From: Fontibacillus phaseoli
GTDB lineage: Bacteria > Bacillota > Bacilli > Paenibacillales > Paenibacillaceae
NCBI RefSeq assembly: GCF_003337355.1
Contig: NZ_QPJW01000003.1
Coordinates: 124,001 to 188,000, forward strand
Length of the DNA: 64,000 nucleotides
Direction of reading: 5' to 3'
Position numbers and translations under genes: made by a program. Below the pieces are notes generated by a model, which searched no databases, was not told where the DNA came from, and saw nothing but the letters and a program-made list of their open reading frames with translations. Below, piece after piece: positions 52,860 through 62,279 of this stretch. The stretch's first letter is position 1, and every line of letters begins with the position of its first letter.

Positions 52860-52942
52860 TGCGGTCGAGAGGACTCGAACCTCCACGGGCATAAGCCCAC
52901 TACCCCCTCAAGATAGCGTGTCTGCCATTCCACCACGACCGC
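52860..52942 (-). tRNA. tRNA-Leu (anticodon GAG)
   Basis: An 83-base cloverleaf on the minus strand: acceptor GCGGTCG/CGACCGC, a variable arm GTGGGCTTATGCCC, anticodon stem CTATC/GGTAG with loop TTGAGGG (anticodon GAG), and T-arm GGTTCGAGTCC. CCA is not encoded. A second copy lies at 62280-62362. Confidence 0.95.
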
Positions 52943-53005
52943 TCGGCAGTTTTAGAAACGAACATTTTCAATTATATAGCGGTGCTTGCTAAATGTAAAG
53001 TAGAA

Positions 53006-53389
53006 TTAATTCCCTTCATTTTCTTTTCGCTTTCGGTATCTTGCAAATTCCAGATATTCTTGAATAAAAACCACCTCACGCGGCGTCAATTGATCCGTCA
53101 CTTTTCCCCAATCAATGGCGAGGTTAGCACCATAGCAACCGGGACTCTCATTGACTTGAAGCGGATTTCTTTCCCGTCCGGTCAACAGCCAATCGAGGCT
53201 GACATCAAAAAAAGCGGAAATCTCAATCAGCTTATTCGTGCTCGGCGTTGACTTTCCCCGCTTCCAATCCCCCAGGTTCCCCGTGCTGATGCCAAGTTTC
53301 AGACAAAATTCCTTTTTCGTCATTCCTTTTGTCTTAATCAAAATTTCAATCCTGTCGTAGATAGACAATCGCTTTCGACCTTCCTTCAA
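53006..53389 (-). CDS. XRE-family transcriptional regulator
   Basis: A 127-residue repressor-type protein. The N-terminal helix-turn-helix (about 9-65: RIEILIKTKGMTKKEFCLKL then GISTGNLGDWKRGKSTP) is a classic Cro/CI domain. The C-terminal part is helical. An AT-rich promoter upstream holds two ATTACGCATTT repeats that are likely operators for self-control. Function of its regulon is unknown; it is transcribed away from the PAS gene. Confidence 0.85.
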   Translation of the reverse strand: MKEGRKRLSIYDRIEILIKTKGMTKKEFCLKLGISTGNLGDWKRGKSTPSTNKLIEISAFFDVSLDWLLTGRERNPLQVNESPGCYGANLAIDWGKVTDQLTPREVVFIQEYLEFARYRKRKENEGN

Positions 53390-53397
53390 AATACGTC

Positions 53398-53450
53398 AAA
53401 TTACGCATTTAAGTATTTTTTGTTGTTTAATTACGCATTTGCGTATATAA
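53398..53450. promoter_or_regulatory. Operator region of the XRE gene
   Basis: Two copies of ATTACGCATTT (53401-53411 and 53431-53441); the second extends into the palindrome ATACGCAAATGCGTAAT read on the minus strand (53432-53448). They lie 15-60 bases upstream of the XRE gene. Confidence 0.6.
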
Positions 53451-53576
53451 TGAACTAAATACTCCTTTGCGCTTCTATTGTCGGCCAATTATAACATATA
53501 ATTTCCATCCATTAATAGGACGAGCAGCCTATGATTGTTTTCGTTTACTTTATTATGGACTATAGGAGCGTAAACC

Positions 53577-54212
53577 GTGACCGATACATTTGCCAAATGG
53601 AAAAAAGCCGCACACTTGCTTCCAAAAGGGTTGGCCGTTGTCGATCCCGAAGGAACGATCCAATTCGTCAATATGGCCTGGGCCAGGGTGGCCACCATGC
53701 ACGGGCTATCACCGCTCTGGGACCGTCCCGGAATCAATCTGATACGTCATTTCAAGGATTCCATCTATGATCATAAACCGTTCATCCGCAAACTATGGTT
53801 GGATTTGAAATGCATTTTGGACGGCAGCAGTACCTATTACTCCGCTGAGATTCACTCCCCTGGCCATGCTACGCGCTGGTACTTAATTGAGGCCGTTCCA
53901 ATAACCTCCGAAGAGATATTGCCGGTCGGCGGCATGCTGCTTGTTTCCTCAGACATCACGGTCTATAAGGAACTCGAAGTACAGTTGCAGACAGCCCTGG
54001 CTCAAGTCCGAACGTTGCACGGCCTGCTTCCGATCTGTGCGGTATGCAAGAAAATCAAGGAAGAGGAAGAGCAGTGGAGCCCCATCGAAGAATATTTAAT
54101 AAAACACACCCATGCCGAGTTTACCCACGATATTTGTCCCGATTGCATCCGTTTGTTGTACCCGAAGTACTCCTCCATCCTGGATCGACTGGACAAGCCT
54201 TCCGGGGACTAA
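53577..54212 (+). CDS. PAS-domain sensor protein with a C-terminal zinc-type motif
   Basis: A 211-residue cytosolic protein. The PAS domain spans about 12-135 (GLAVVDPEGTIQFVNMAWAR start). The C-terminal part has LLPICAVCKKIKEEEEQWSP and ICPDC, a CxxC...CxxC pair typical of PAS proteins whose tail replaces an output domain. GTG start at 53577 with AGGAG upstream. No histidine kinase or other output domain is present, so it must act through a partner. Regulated by the neighbouring divergent XRE gene at most by inference. Confidence 0.85.
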   Translation: MTDTFAKWKKAAHLLPKGLAVVDPEGTIQFVNMAWARVATMHGLSPLWDRPGINLIRHFKDSIYDHKPFIRKLWLDLKCILDGSSTYYSAEIHSPGHATRWYLIEAVPITSEEILPVGGMLLVSSDITVYKELEVQLQTALAQVRTLHGLLPICAVCKKIKEEEEQWSPIEEYLIKHTHAEFTHDICPDCIRLLYPKYSSILDRLDKPSGD

Positions 54213-54576
54213 ACCAAGTTGCCGGTCGGCGCTTGCCGTCCCGAATCACGTTTTCTTTTCATTCTGGACACATCATCCCCGTGGTAGCACCGACTATGCC
54301 GCCAAGCACAATGCTGAATCCGCCCCAATGCATCATAGCCGCGCCATCATTATTCTCTCACAGCGACTCATCTCATTCTCTCCTTTAGTTACAGGATGTG
54401 ATAAACAACGGCCTACATAATCACACCCGGAGCCAACTCTATAAAAACGCGGCAGCAAGCTGGCTGCATACCGTTCATTGTAACACATACAATAAGGGTT
54501 GACCTGAAATGCATTTCATGTTTTATACTCTTTCCAGTGCAACAAGACCATATCGTCCGACAGGGAGGAAACCATC
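54213..54576. other. Intergenic stretch, possibly with a tiny gene
   Basis: No ordinary gene. A minus-strand 25-codon frame at 54259-54336 is listed separately. A promoter for the HAD gene probably lies around 54490-54530 (TTGACC then TATACT). Confidence 0.4.
54259..54336 (-). CDS. Possible tiny membrane peptide, low support
   Basis: A 25-residue frame (MMHWGGFSIVLGGIVGATTG plus five more residues) preceded by a short upstream frame whose stop overlaps its start (TGATG). AAAGGAGAG stands before the upstream frame. The peptide would be a single glycine-rich membrane helix. No family recognised; could be chance. Confidence 0.3.
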   Translation of the reverse strand: MMHWGGFSIVLGGIVGATTGMMCPE

Positions 54577-55434
54577 ATGAAATTAATTGCCATAGATTTG
54601 GACGGGACACTGTTAACCGCGGAAAGCAAACCAAGCGCGGAAGGTATAGCCGCCATCAGAGAGATGCTACAGCAACAGAATCACAAAATCGCGATATGCA
54701 CAGGCAGGGCAAGCTATGATGTGCGGCATCTGATCGGAGAAGGACTAAAACTGCCCATCATTTCTTTTAACGGAGCGGCTGTTTACGGCGAGGATGAGCA
54801 ACTCCTGAATGAAACGCCGATTAAAAATGAAATTGCCCGTGAGGCAATCGCATTTTTAGGGGATCAGGACGTCTATTTTGAAATTTTTAGCCCGGATGCC
54901 ATCTACTCTCCATCCAAGGGAGAGGACAAATTACGTGCGGAAATGGATGTGCTGAAGAGCGCCAACCCGGAGATCGACTACGGCCAGTTATGGAAAAGCG
55001 CACTTATCCAATTCGTGCAATTCGGCATCGTGCCCATCGATCGTCCTATGGAAGTCATCGATCGCGGAGCTTCCGTTTATAAGCTGCTTGTTTTTACTTA
55101 TAACGAGGAAAAGCTAGATCAGATCCGCCGGCATTTCGACAGCCTGCCTTCCGTGCATACTACCTCCTCGGCCGACCATACGCTGGAAATCATTTCAACC
55201 GAAACGGATAAGGGACATGCCCTGCAATTTTTGGCGGATTACTACGGCATTGCCATGGAAGATACCGTGGTGATCGGGGACAGCTACAACGATATTTCCA
55301 TGTTCCGGATCGCCGGAACCCGAATTGCGATGGGGAACGCTGTGGATGAGATCAAACAGCTTAGCACTGCCGTGACCCGTGATAACAATGAACACGGAGT
55401 TGCTTACGCGCTGAATCGCCTGATCCCGGAATAA
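54577..55434 (+). CDS. Cof-type HAD-superfamily phosphatase
   Basis: A 285-residue hydrolase of the YxeH/Cof type: catalytic Asp in LIAIDLDGTLLTAE, Thr/Ser and Lys motifs further on, and GDSYNDISMF with DxxND at the end. A C2-type cap (about 85-190) gives substrate choice, probably a sugar phosphate. AGGGAGG before ATG. Single gene with its own terminator. Confidence 0.93.
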   Translation: MKLIAIDLDGTLLTAESKPSAEGIAAIREMLQQQNHKIAICTGRASYDVRHLIGEGLKLPIISFNGAAVYGEDEQLLNETPIKNEIAREAIAFLGDQDVYFEIFSPDAIYSPSKGEDKLRAEMDVLKSANPEIDYGQLWKSALIQFVQFGIVPIDRPMEVIDRGASVYKLLVFTYNEEKLDQIRRHFDSLPSVHTTSSADHTLEIISTETDKGHALQFLADYYGIAMEDTVVIGDSYNDISMFRIAGTRIAMGNAVDEIKQLSTAVTRDNNEHGVAYALNRLIPE

Positions 55435-55436
55435 GT

Positions 55437-55476
55437 ATAAATAACCGCCAAGACCTTTAGTCTTAGCGGTTATTTT
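55437..55476. terminator. Bidirectional terminator
   Basis: AATAACCGCCAAGAC / GTCTTAGCGGTTATT stem with short loop and T-runs both sides; serves the HAD gene and the convergent siderophore operon. Confidence 0.9.
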
Positions 55477-55482
55477 ATTCCT

Positions 55483-57036
55483 TCATTTTGTCACGAAGCG
55501 AAGTAGAGGACTTATCAAGGAGGGGATCACCGAAACATGTCCTTCCCCTTCGATCTCCCTAAACTCGGTATGAAGAGACGTATCGGTCTGCCGGAGTTTG
55601 CCGATAAACTCACTGGCATCCGTGAGCATGGACTCCTTCTCCTCCGTCCCCACAATGACAAGAAGCTCCGCGATTTTCCCGTTATTCTTGAACTCTTCCA
55701 TCACTTCATCCCACATTTGAAAAAGCATCTTATTTTTCCACCAGATAGACGGGCTTGCAGCTATAAACCGTTGAAAGGTGCCTTTGCGGGAAAGCATGGC
55801 ATATAAGGACAAAAAGCCGCCAAGCGAGTGGCCAAACATCGCCTGTTTAGAGCGGTTAATCGCAACTCGTTGCTCTACGGCCGGTTTGAGCTGAAACTCG
55901 ATAAAGTCAAGAAAATCATCAGCGCCGCCCGTGTCCGGCCAAGCCGAGCCTCCCGGGCGCTCCGGCAGTTCGCTTGCTTCGGCAAACACCGTATAATCAC
56001 GGAACCGCTCCCCGGTAACGAAGAGATCGGGGGAATCATAGCCGATTCCGACGATGACGGCGGCGGGAATTCCATGCGGCCCCCGTGATTGCATGCTCAT
56101 GGACTCCGCCAGGATCCCGAAGGAAGCATTGGCATCCAGCGAATAAAGCACGGGATAACCTTCCACGGGCGGTGGACCCTGGGGCACGGACACGTGAATC
56201 CGGTATTCGCGGCCCGTGTTTCGCGCAATCATGCGCCAGGATTCGGTTCCCGGCACCTGAAAACCACCCGCGTCAGACTTTACGGGCACCGGGTTTTCAG
56301 GAGCGGGATCAAGCAACCGCTGCAGCGCTTCGGGAAACCTTTTAATCATAAACAAATCATCATGGGTTGCATCCGGCTCCAGGACGAAAGTCAGCCGATC
56401 AGCCGGAAATCCCTGCTCCTTCATATGCGCATACAGTTCCTCATTATACCGGACCATGCCGCTTTGCGCGTTGCTCTTGTATTTACCCTCGCAGCCGCCA
56501 ACGGACAGATATACCCGAAGTTCTTTCTTCAAGCCCTCCGAATGCTTCATATATTCCATTACGCCTTCATACCACAAGGAAGCCGACAACATTCCGATCC
56601 GGCCGAAAACTTCCGGTCTCCAATGGCCGGCGAACCAGGAGATCAGTCCCCCGAGCGATCCGCCGATCATCGCGGTATATTCCGCTTCTTTTCGCGTTCG
56701 GTAATGCTTGTCGATGTAAGGCTTAAGCACATCGGCAATTTCATCTACATATTGCCTCCCATTGCCCCCGAATCCTTTCCCTTCCTTTGCCACGGAATTC
56801 GCAGACCATGGGGTATACTCGTCATTCCGGTGCTCGGTCTGAATTCCCACCAGAATCAGCTCACTTAATTGCCGTGTCGCAAACAGATGCTCCAGATACC
56901 TGATACATCCCGTAAACTGGAACCCTCCGTCTTGAACATACGCGACGGGATACTGACGATTTCCTTGCTCATATGAGGGCGGCAAATACAGCAACATTTC
57001 TCTTGTGCCGATCAGCAGCTCTTGGAAAAGCTTCAT
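55483..57036 (-). CDS. Tandem two-domain siderophore-esterase-like protein
   Basis: A 517-residue cytosolic protein of two esterase-D-like alpha/beta-hydrolase domains in a row. Domain 1 (about 1-245) has nucleophile elbow AMIGGSLGGLISW; domain 2 (about 255-515) has MFGHSLGGFLSLY; each has a late His (ATHDDLF, EGHVSVI). It sits at the end of the Fur-regulated siderophore operon, where B. subtilis has single-domain BesA that hydrolyses Fe-bacillibactin to release iron. A trilactone-siderophore esterase role is therefore likely. The tandem duplication in one chain is unusual. It starts 30 bases behind the permease gene. Confidence 0.88.
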   Translation of the reverse strand: MKLFQELLIGTREMLLYLPPSYEQGNRQYPVAYVQDGGFQFTGCIRYLEHLFATRQLSELILVGIQTEHRNDEYTPWSANSVAKEGKGFGGNGRQYVDEIADVLKPYIDKHYRTRKEAEYTAMIGGSLGGLISWFAGHWRPEVFGRIGMLSASLWYEGVMEYMKHSEGLKKELRVYLSVGGCEGKYKSNAQSGMVRYNEELYAHMKEQGFPADRLTFVLEPDATHDDLFMIKRFPEALQRLLDPAPENPVPVKSDAGGFQVPGTESWRMIARNTGREYRIHVSVPQGPPPVEGYPVLYSLDANASFGILAESMSMQSRGPHGIPAAVIVGIGYDSPDLFVTGERFRDYTVFAEASELPERPGGSAWPDTGGADDFLDFIEFQLKPAVEQRVAINRSKQAMFGHSLGGFLSLYAMLSRKGTFQRFIAASPSIWWKNKMLFQMWDEVMEEFKNNGKIAELLVIVGTEEKESMLTDASEFIGKLRQTDTSLHTEFREIEGEGHVSVIPSLISPLLRFVTK

Positions 57037-57066
57037 CTTGACCTCCCGTTAAAACCTGTTGTGTTT

Positions 57067-58089
57067 TTATTTTCTACTTCGGATCAGCAAATAGACAAAA
57101 TAGGGCACCCCCAAGATGGATACCACGATGCCTACCGCCAATTCGGCCGGAGCAAACAAGGTTTTGCCGATAAAATCGCTGATCACCACGATAGCCATTC
57201 CGATCACGCCGCTGACCGGAAGGACATGCTTATGCTGCAGGCCGACAAGCTGCCGAGCCAGATGAGGGGCGATCAACCCGACGAACCCAATCGCTCCCGA
57301 AACGGACACGCTCGCGCTAACGAGTCCGATGCCCAGCAGCAATAATAGCTTTTTCTCGCGTTCCACGGCCACGCCCAGTCCTTTTACGCTATCCTCGTTC
57401 ATTTGAAACAGGTCCAGTACATGGGAACGCCACCAGATTAACAGCGGGACCACTAGCAACCAGGGCAGCAGGGCAGCGACGAATTTCCAGTTTGCGCCGT
57501 GAAGGCTGCCGGAAAGCCAGACCGCTGCCATTTCAAAATCCTGCGGATTCATTTTAAGCGAAACATACAGGGTTACCGCTCCGAATCCGGAGCTCATGGC
57601 GATACCGACCAGAATTAACCGCTGGGGATCCAGCTTGCCGCCTTGCTTTGCAAACAAGAAAATGATCACCGTTGCCGCGACACCGCCAGCCAGGCCAAAC
57701 AGCGGCATCGTCATGACTCCCAGCCAGCCGGTCAATTGCACGGTCCCTTGAAACAGGAACATAAACAGCACGACCGTCATGCCGGCTCCCGCATTGATTC
57801 CGAGGATGCCCGGATCGGCAAGACCGTTACGCGTTATTCCCTGCAGGACGCAACCCGCTATGCCAAGGGCAAATCCGATTCCCGCTCCGAGAACGATTCT
57901 GGGGAGGCGAAAATCAAACACAACGAGATCGTAATCAGGCTGAGGATCGATGCGTAAAATTGTTTTTACAATATTTATCACGGAGATATCAAAGGTTCCG
58001 TTGGTCAAACTGAAATACACGGCAACAAATACGATCAGGACGCCGCACGCCAGCACGGCTGCTGTCCTGCAGCCAGAGGATTTACGCAC
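57067..58089 (-). CDS. Siderophore ABC permease (FecCD family, FeuC position)
   Basis: A 340-residue permease: GCVLQGITRNGLADPGILGI (about 82-101) and GAIGFVGLIAPHLARQLVGL (about 272-291). GTG start at 58089 with GGAGGGGAG upstream; overlaps the preceding permease by 8 bases. It forms the channel with the next protein. Confidence 0.94.
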   Translation of the reverse strand: MRKSSGCRTAAVLACGVLIVFVAVYFSLTNGTFDISVINIVKTILRIDPQPDYDLVVFDFRLPRIVLGAGIGFALGIAGCVLQGITRNGLADPGILGINAGAGMTVVLFMFLFQGTVQLTGWLGVMTMPLFGLAGGVAATVIIFLFAKQGGKLDPQRLILVGIAMSSGFGAVTLYVSLKMNPQDFEMAAVWLSGSLHGANWKFVAALLPWLLVVPLLIWWRSHVLDLFQMNEDSVKGLGVAVEREKKLLLLLGIGLVSASVSVSGAIGFVGLIAPHLARQLVGLQHKHVLPVSGVIGMAIVVISDFIGKTLFAPAELAVGIVVSILGVPYFVYLLIRSRK

Positions 58090-59098
58090 GCTGCTCCCCT
58101 CCTTTTGTCTTGATCAGATAAAGGAAGAAAGGAACGCCGAAGAGGGCCGTGACTACACCAACCGGAGTTTCGAACGGGAAATTGATAAACCTTGCGATAA
58201 GATCGCAAGCCGTCAGGAACAAACCGCCCAGTACACCGGAGACGGGAATGATCCACCGGTAGTCGGAGCCGGAGATGAACCTGGCGATATGAGGGATAAT
58301 CAGGCCGACGAATGCGATTTTTCCGGCCAGTGCCACGGACACCCCGGTCAAAATAACGACAGCCAACATGGCCAAGCCTTTCACCAGCCAGATCCGGATC
58401 CCGAGTCCCGCCGCCGTCTCTTCCCCAAGCGACAGCGCTGAGACCGATTTTGTCAAAGTCAGGCTTAAAGCAAGACCAGCGACGGCAAACGGAATGCAGA
58501 GCTTGATCAGTTCCGGGTCGAGCTGATGCAGCCGGGAATTGTACCAAAAGCTCAATTTTTGCGACACCTGAAAATAGGTCTGAATGGCATTCGCCGTCCC
58601 GCTCAGAAAACTCCCGATTACCGTGCCTAGAATCGCCAGTCTTACGGGAGACATGCCTTGGGGAATCAACCAGGCCAGCCCGAACACGAGGGCTGCTCCT
58701 ATCGCGGATCCCAGCAGTGAACTCAGAATATAGAATTCCGAATGTGCATTCGGCATCAAGACCATAAACAGCGTAACGGCAAACACCGATCCGTCCGAAA
58801 CGCCCATGATCGAGGGGGACGCCAGGTAGTTTCTCGTTATCCCTTGCATCAGTGCGCCCGACACGGCAAGAAACGCGCCGATTAACAGCGATCCCACGGC
58901 TCTCGGAAGCCTTGAAGTCATGACGATCTGATGATCGACGCTATTCTCGTCAAAGGCGAAGACCGCATTCCAGACGATGTCCAGCGTCATATTTTTTGCG
59001 CCATACCGGATAGAAAGTAGTATCAATAAAAGAGCGGCTGCCGGGGCCATCACAAGGATGAACGCCGGCAGCATTTTTTTGTGCCTCATTTTCAACAC
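58082..59098 (-). CDS. Siderophore ABC permease (FecCD family, FeuB position)
   Basis: A 338-residue permease with GALMQGITRNYLASPSIMGV (about 80) and AFVGLIIPHIARFISG. The ORF opens at a TTG at 59098; an ATG at 59089 is also possible. Thirteen bases separate it from the receptor gene. About ten membrane helices. Confidence 0.93.
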   Translation of the reverse strand: MLKMRHKKMLPAFILVMAPAAALLLILLSIRYGAKNMTLDIVWNAVFAFDENSVDHQIVMTSRLPRAVGSLLIGAFLAVSGALMQGITRNYLASPSIMGVSDGSVFAVTLFMVLMPNAHSEFYILSSLLGSAIGAALVFGLAWLIPQGMSPVRLAILGTVIGSFLSGTANAIQTYFQVSQKLSFWYNSRLHQLDPELIKLCIPFAVAGLALSLTLTKSVSALSLGEETAAGLGIRIWLVKGLAMLAVVILTGVSVALAGKIAFVGLIIPHIARFISGSDYRWIIPVSGVLGGLFLTACDLIARFINFPFETPVGVVTALFGVPFFLYLIKTKGGEQRA

Positions 59099-59111
59099 GC
59101 CTTATATTAAG

Positions 59112-60143
59112 CTATTTTACCAGTTCGCTTACTGCAGCTTTCAGAAACTGAATCTTGCTGTAAGCCGTACCGCCTTGTGCAAGCGGGTCGACCGCATTGA
59201 CAAAGAGCTTGCCGTTCTTGACTGCGGCGATATTTTTGATGATCGGATCGTTTTTGAACTCTTCGAGCGCATTCGGCGCGTCCTTATTCTCGTCCGGCGA
59301 GAATTGAAGGAACAGATAGTCCGGATTCATTTCGGCAAATTTCTCTTTAGAGATCAGTTCCTGGGCCTTAGCCGCTTTCACCTCGGCAGGTGCCGTTAGT
59401 CCAAGATCCTCATAGAGCACGGGATTAAAAAATACTTTTTCAGGATACAGATACAGTTCGCCGGCACGAATGCGGACGGCAACCACTTTCGCATTTTTGA
59501 CGGAGTCATTAAGTTGCAACTTTGCGCTTTCCAGATCAGCCTTATATTTTTCGATTTCCTGCTCCGCTTGCTCCTGCTTTCCGCTCAATTCGCCAAGCAG
59601 CCGCAAATTGCTTTCCCAGTCGGTAGAAATGTGGGAGTAAGGAATGGTCGGCGCAATTTTGCTCAACTGCTCCATCACTTCCGGTTTGAATTTCGTGCTC
59701 CCCAAAATCACATCAGGCTTCAAAGACAAAATCGTCTCGAAGTTCGGTTCGGTCTTCTCGCCGACGGATTGGGCATCCGTTGTAATCGATTGGAACAGTT
59801 CGGGGAATTGTCCGGCGACCGTGATGGCTCCGATCGGCTTTACGTCTAACACGATCGAGTCCTCCATCGCTTCAACCGCGCCGGTGATTACGATACGCTC
59901 GGTTTTTGCCGGTAGAATATATTCTTTATCCAGATATTTCACGGTTTTGGTATCCGATTGTGCGGCAGCATCTCCGCCATTTTCCTTCGAAGTGGAATTT
60001 TCAGAAGTTGCAGTCCCCGCTACCGCGGAGTTGGAAGTTTCATTGCCGGATGCGGTTCCGTTTGTCTCTTTCTTTTCCCCGCAAGCCGTTAAAACTACCA
60101 TAAATACTAACAGTAACCCCACCATCCATTTGATTTGCTTCAT
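59112..60143 (-). CDS. Siderophore-binding lipoprotein (FeuA position)
   Basis: A 343-residue lipoprotein: signal peptide with lipobox VVLTAC (Cys about 20), a Ser/Thr/Ala linker, then a class-III solute-binding fold (TERIVITGAVEAMEDSIV ... PDVILGSTKFKPEV). It captures an Fe-siderophore and delivers it to the two permeases. The ATG at 60143 (MKQIKWMV) is chosen; the longer frame to 60200 runs through the Fur box. No ATPase is encoded in the operon. Confidence 0.93.
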   Translation of the reverse strand: MKQIKWMVGLLLVFMVVLTACGEKKETNGTASGNETSNSAVAGTATSENSTSKENGGDAAAQSDTKTVKYLDKEYILPAKTERIVITGAVEAMEDSIVLDVKPIGAITVAGQFPELFQSITTDAQSVGEKTEPNFETILSLKPDVILGSTKFKPEVMEQLSKIAPTIPYSHISTDWESNLRLLGELSGKQEQAEQEIEKYKADLESAKLQLNDSVKNAKVVAVRIRAGELYLYPEKVFFNPVLYEDLGLTAPAEVKAAKAQELISKEKFAEMNPDYLFLQFSPDENKDAPNALEEFKNDPIIKNIAAVKNGKLFVNAVDPLAQGGTAYSKIQFLKAAVSELVK

Positions 60144-60174
60144 CTTTACTTGCTGCTCCCTTCCTGCTACCGAT

Positions 60175-60202
60175 ATATTGATAATGAGAATTATTATCAT
60201 TT
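60175..60202 (-). promoter_or_regulatory. Fur box of the siderophore operon
   Basis: GATAATGAGAATTATTATC (60179-60197) is an almost perfect 19-base Fur box. It overlaps the promoter of the receptor gene. Confidence 0.9.
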
Positions 60203-60252
60203 ATATCTTAAAGACCATCTCCAAATCCGGCCATGGAATATTGTCGGAACTT

Positions 60253-62046
60253 TCATGGATTATTTCCGGAAAAGAAAGAAGGAATCTCCTCCAGCATACG
60301 GGATATCGCTATAGGCGAATATTCCCTCCAGGGGTAGGAAGGCAACACATGAATGTTCCCGGCACGTAAAGCCCGAATTCTCAGCCATTCCGGAGAAGCT
60401 TGCAGCTCTCTCCAGTATTCCAGGGTTTCCGTGTCCTGACGGACAAGCAATAAAATATGATCCGCATCGCAATCCGCCAACTGCGTTATCTTAAGTGAAA
60501 CACCGGAAGGTGTATTTTTCATAAGGGATACCGGAGCGAGGCCCAAAATCGTAAACAACACCTCTTCTACGCCACGACCTTCGTTGATATGTAATACGTT
60601 GGAGTGAAGCCGCAGCGGCAAAATGCCGGGTAATCCGGTCCGTTCATTCAGAAAGCGAGGGAAGTTTTGGACTGCTGTTTGTACTTTCCGTTCAAAGCCT
60701 GCCAGCCAGCTTTTGGCCTCGGTTGTCCTATCGAGAAATTCGGCCAGGTCCATTAGCTGATTCTTCCACCCTAAGGTTTCTTCCTTCATTTGATATACTG
60801 GGGCGATCTCCTGCAGCCGTTCCCTCTCCCAGGCTTCGGTTTCCGAAGCACAGATAATCAACTCCGGTTTGGATGCGGCAAGTTTCCGAAGATTCTCATG
60901 CTTATGATGATTTTGACGGAAAGCGCTGAGATGAACCGGAACGACCGGCGCCAAGGCATGGTGATATTCACGGGACCATTTCGGGTGAAGCGGCGCGGCG
61001 TAGGGAGTAATCTGAAGCGGAATCAGAAATCCGAGAATCGATGAGGAGCCGTATACGGCGAGTTTGTTTTTTTGTGTCTTCAAATAAGCTGAAGGGGACA
61101 TCCCGAACACCTTTTTAAACTTCCGGCTAAAATAAAATTCGTCCCGGTATCCGACCCTATGCGCCACTTCCCTTAGAAGGCGGTCCGAGCCCAGCATAAG
61201 CTGCTTGGCCTTGTTCATGCGGATTTGAGTCAGGTAATCCATGGCGCTGGAGCCATAGGTTTTCTTGAATAACTCGGCGTAGTATTTCGGACTAAGCTCG
61301 GCGATACCGGCAAGCTGGTCAACAGATAGATCTTCGCCGTAGTACTCTTCCATATGCTTTTTTGATTGTTCCAGCGCTTGGGTTTTGTTATTGCCAACCC
61401 CCCGGTTCCATGTAGTCAGAATGCTATAGAGCATTTCCTGAAAATCGATCTGTGCCCTCCATGTCTTCAACCCTTCATGATGACGGGAATTTTCATAAAT
61501 GGAGCGGCATAAAGAAGCAATCCGATCCTCCGATCCGGTCATGCTAACAATCCCCTGGGGAAGTATCCCTTCCATTGCCGACTCTAATAAGGCATGTCCA
61601 TATAGATTATCCGCTTGAAATAAGCTGAAATAGATAACGGCGACGCTCACCGCACCTTGCGTAGTACAGGGGGTAATACCGAACGTGCTGTCCCCCGCGC
61701 AAAAGCAGGCCGATCCTCTGCTCATCCGAGTCACCAGTTCGCCTCTCTCAATGTCGGCTTCTCCAGTGAGCACCACGATCAGGGTCGTATGCAAGGTCAG
61801 CCGCTGATCGGTAACCACCTGCTGCCCGCTCCATAGTTCAGTATCCCATAACCGGATCGTCCAGGCGCTAGCGTTAATCGTTTGACGGTGTGTTAGTTTG
61901 TCCTGCTTGAAACGCTTTTCTGGTTTATTGGGCTTATCCCGCAAAATCTGTCTATTTCTATGAGATTCAATATGATGATCAGAGGTGCTGAACTTCTGTC
62001 GTATATCATGTTGGTCAGGTTTACTGTGCAGCAATAATGATTCCAC
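60253..62046 (-). CDS. AraC-family activator fused to a siderophore-binding domain (Btr-like)
   Basis: A 597-residue regulator. A cupin-like part (about 60-160), two AraC helix-turn-helix motifs (about 235-330: SVDQLAGIAELSPKYYAELF then LREVAHRVGYRDEFYFSRKF, GMSPSAYL) and a C-terminal class-III binding-protein domain (about 340-590). This is the layout of B. subtilis Btr, which senses Fe-bacillibactin and activates feuABC. The GTG at 62046 lies only a few bases behind the Fur box, so the true start may be further in. It precedes the receptor gene, as in the feu locus. Confidence 0.9.
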   Translation of the reverse strand: MESLLLHSKPDQHDIRQKFSTSDHHIESHRNRQILRDKPNKPEKRFKQDKLTHRQTINASAWTIRLWDTELWSGQQVVTDQRLTLHTTLIVVLTGEADIERGELVTRMSRGSACFCAGDSTFGITPCTTQGAVSVAVIYFSLFQADNLYGHALLESAMEGILPQGIVSMTGSEDRIASLCRSIYENSRHHEGLKTWRAQIDFQEMLYSILTTWNRGVGNNKTQALEQSKKHMEEYYGEDLSVDQLAGIAELSPKYYAELFKKTYGSSAMDYLTQIRMNKAKQLMLGSDRLLREVAHRVGYRDEFYFSRKFKKVFGMSPSAYLKTQKNKLAVYGSSSILGFLIPLQITPYAAPLHPKWSREYHHALAPVVPVHLSAFRQNHHKHENLRKLAASKPELIICASETEAWERERLQEIAPVYQMKEETLGWKNQLMDLAEFLDRTTEAKSWLAGFERKVQTAVQNFPRFLNERTGLPGILPLRLHSNVLHINEGRGVEEVLFTILGLAPVSLMKNTPSGVSLKITQLADCDADHILLLVRQDTETLEYWRELQASPEWLRIRALRAGNIHVLPSYPWREYSPIAISRMLEEIPSFFSGNNP

Positions 62047-62052
62047 CTTTGC

Positions 62053-62073
62053 TGATAATGGTTATCATTATCA
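62053..62073 (-). promoter_or_regulatory. Fur box of the AraC/binding-protein gene
   Basis: TGATAATGGTTATCATTATCA; inverted repeats match the Fur consensus closely. It lies directly before the regulator gene, so the regulator is iron-repressed too. Confidence 0.9.
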
Positions 62074-62214
62074 TATATAATCCCTGCCAATGTGTCCAGA
62101 TAAGATAGAGTTGGAGCCACCTGAGCTTACATATCTCATTTACCTCATTGGATAAAATCCAATGGAAAAGCGAGAAGACGTCCGATCCGGTCAATCAAGC
62201 GCTGCACTGTCCGA

Positions 62215-62272
62215 ACATAGGAAAAAGGAGCAATCCCCTCGTAGTCAAAACTACACGGGACTGCCCCTTCAA
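62215..62272 (-). terminator. Terminator of the second tRNA-Leu
   Basis: A long imperfect stem (arms around AGGGGCAGTCCC and its complement, inner GTAGT/ACTAC) followed by TTTTTC on the minus strand. Confidence 0.75.
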
Positions 62273-62279
62273 CACATGA

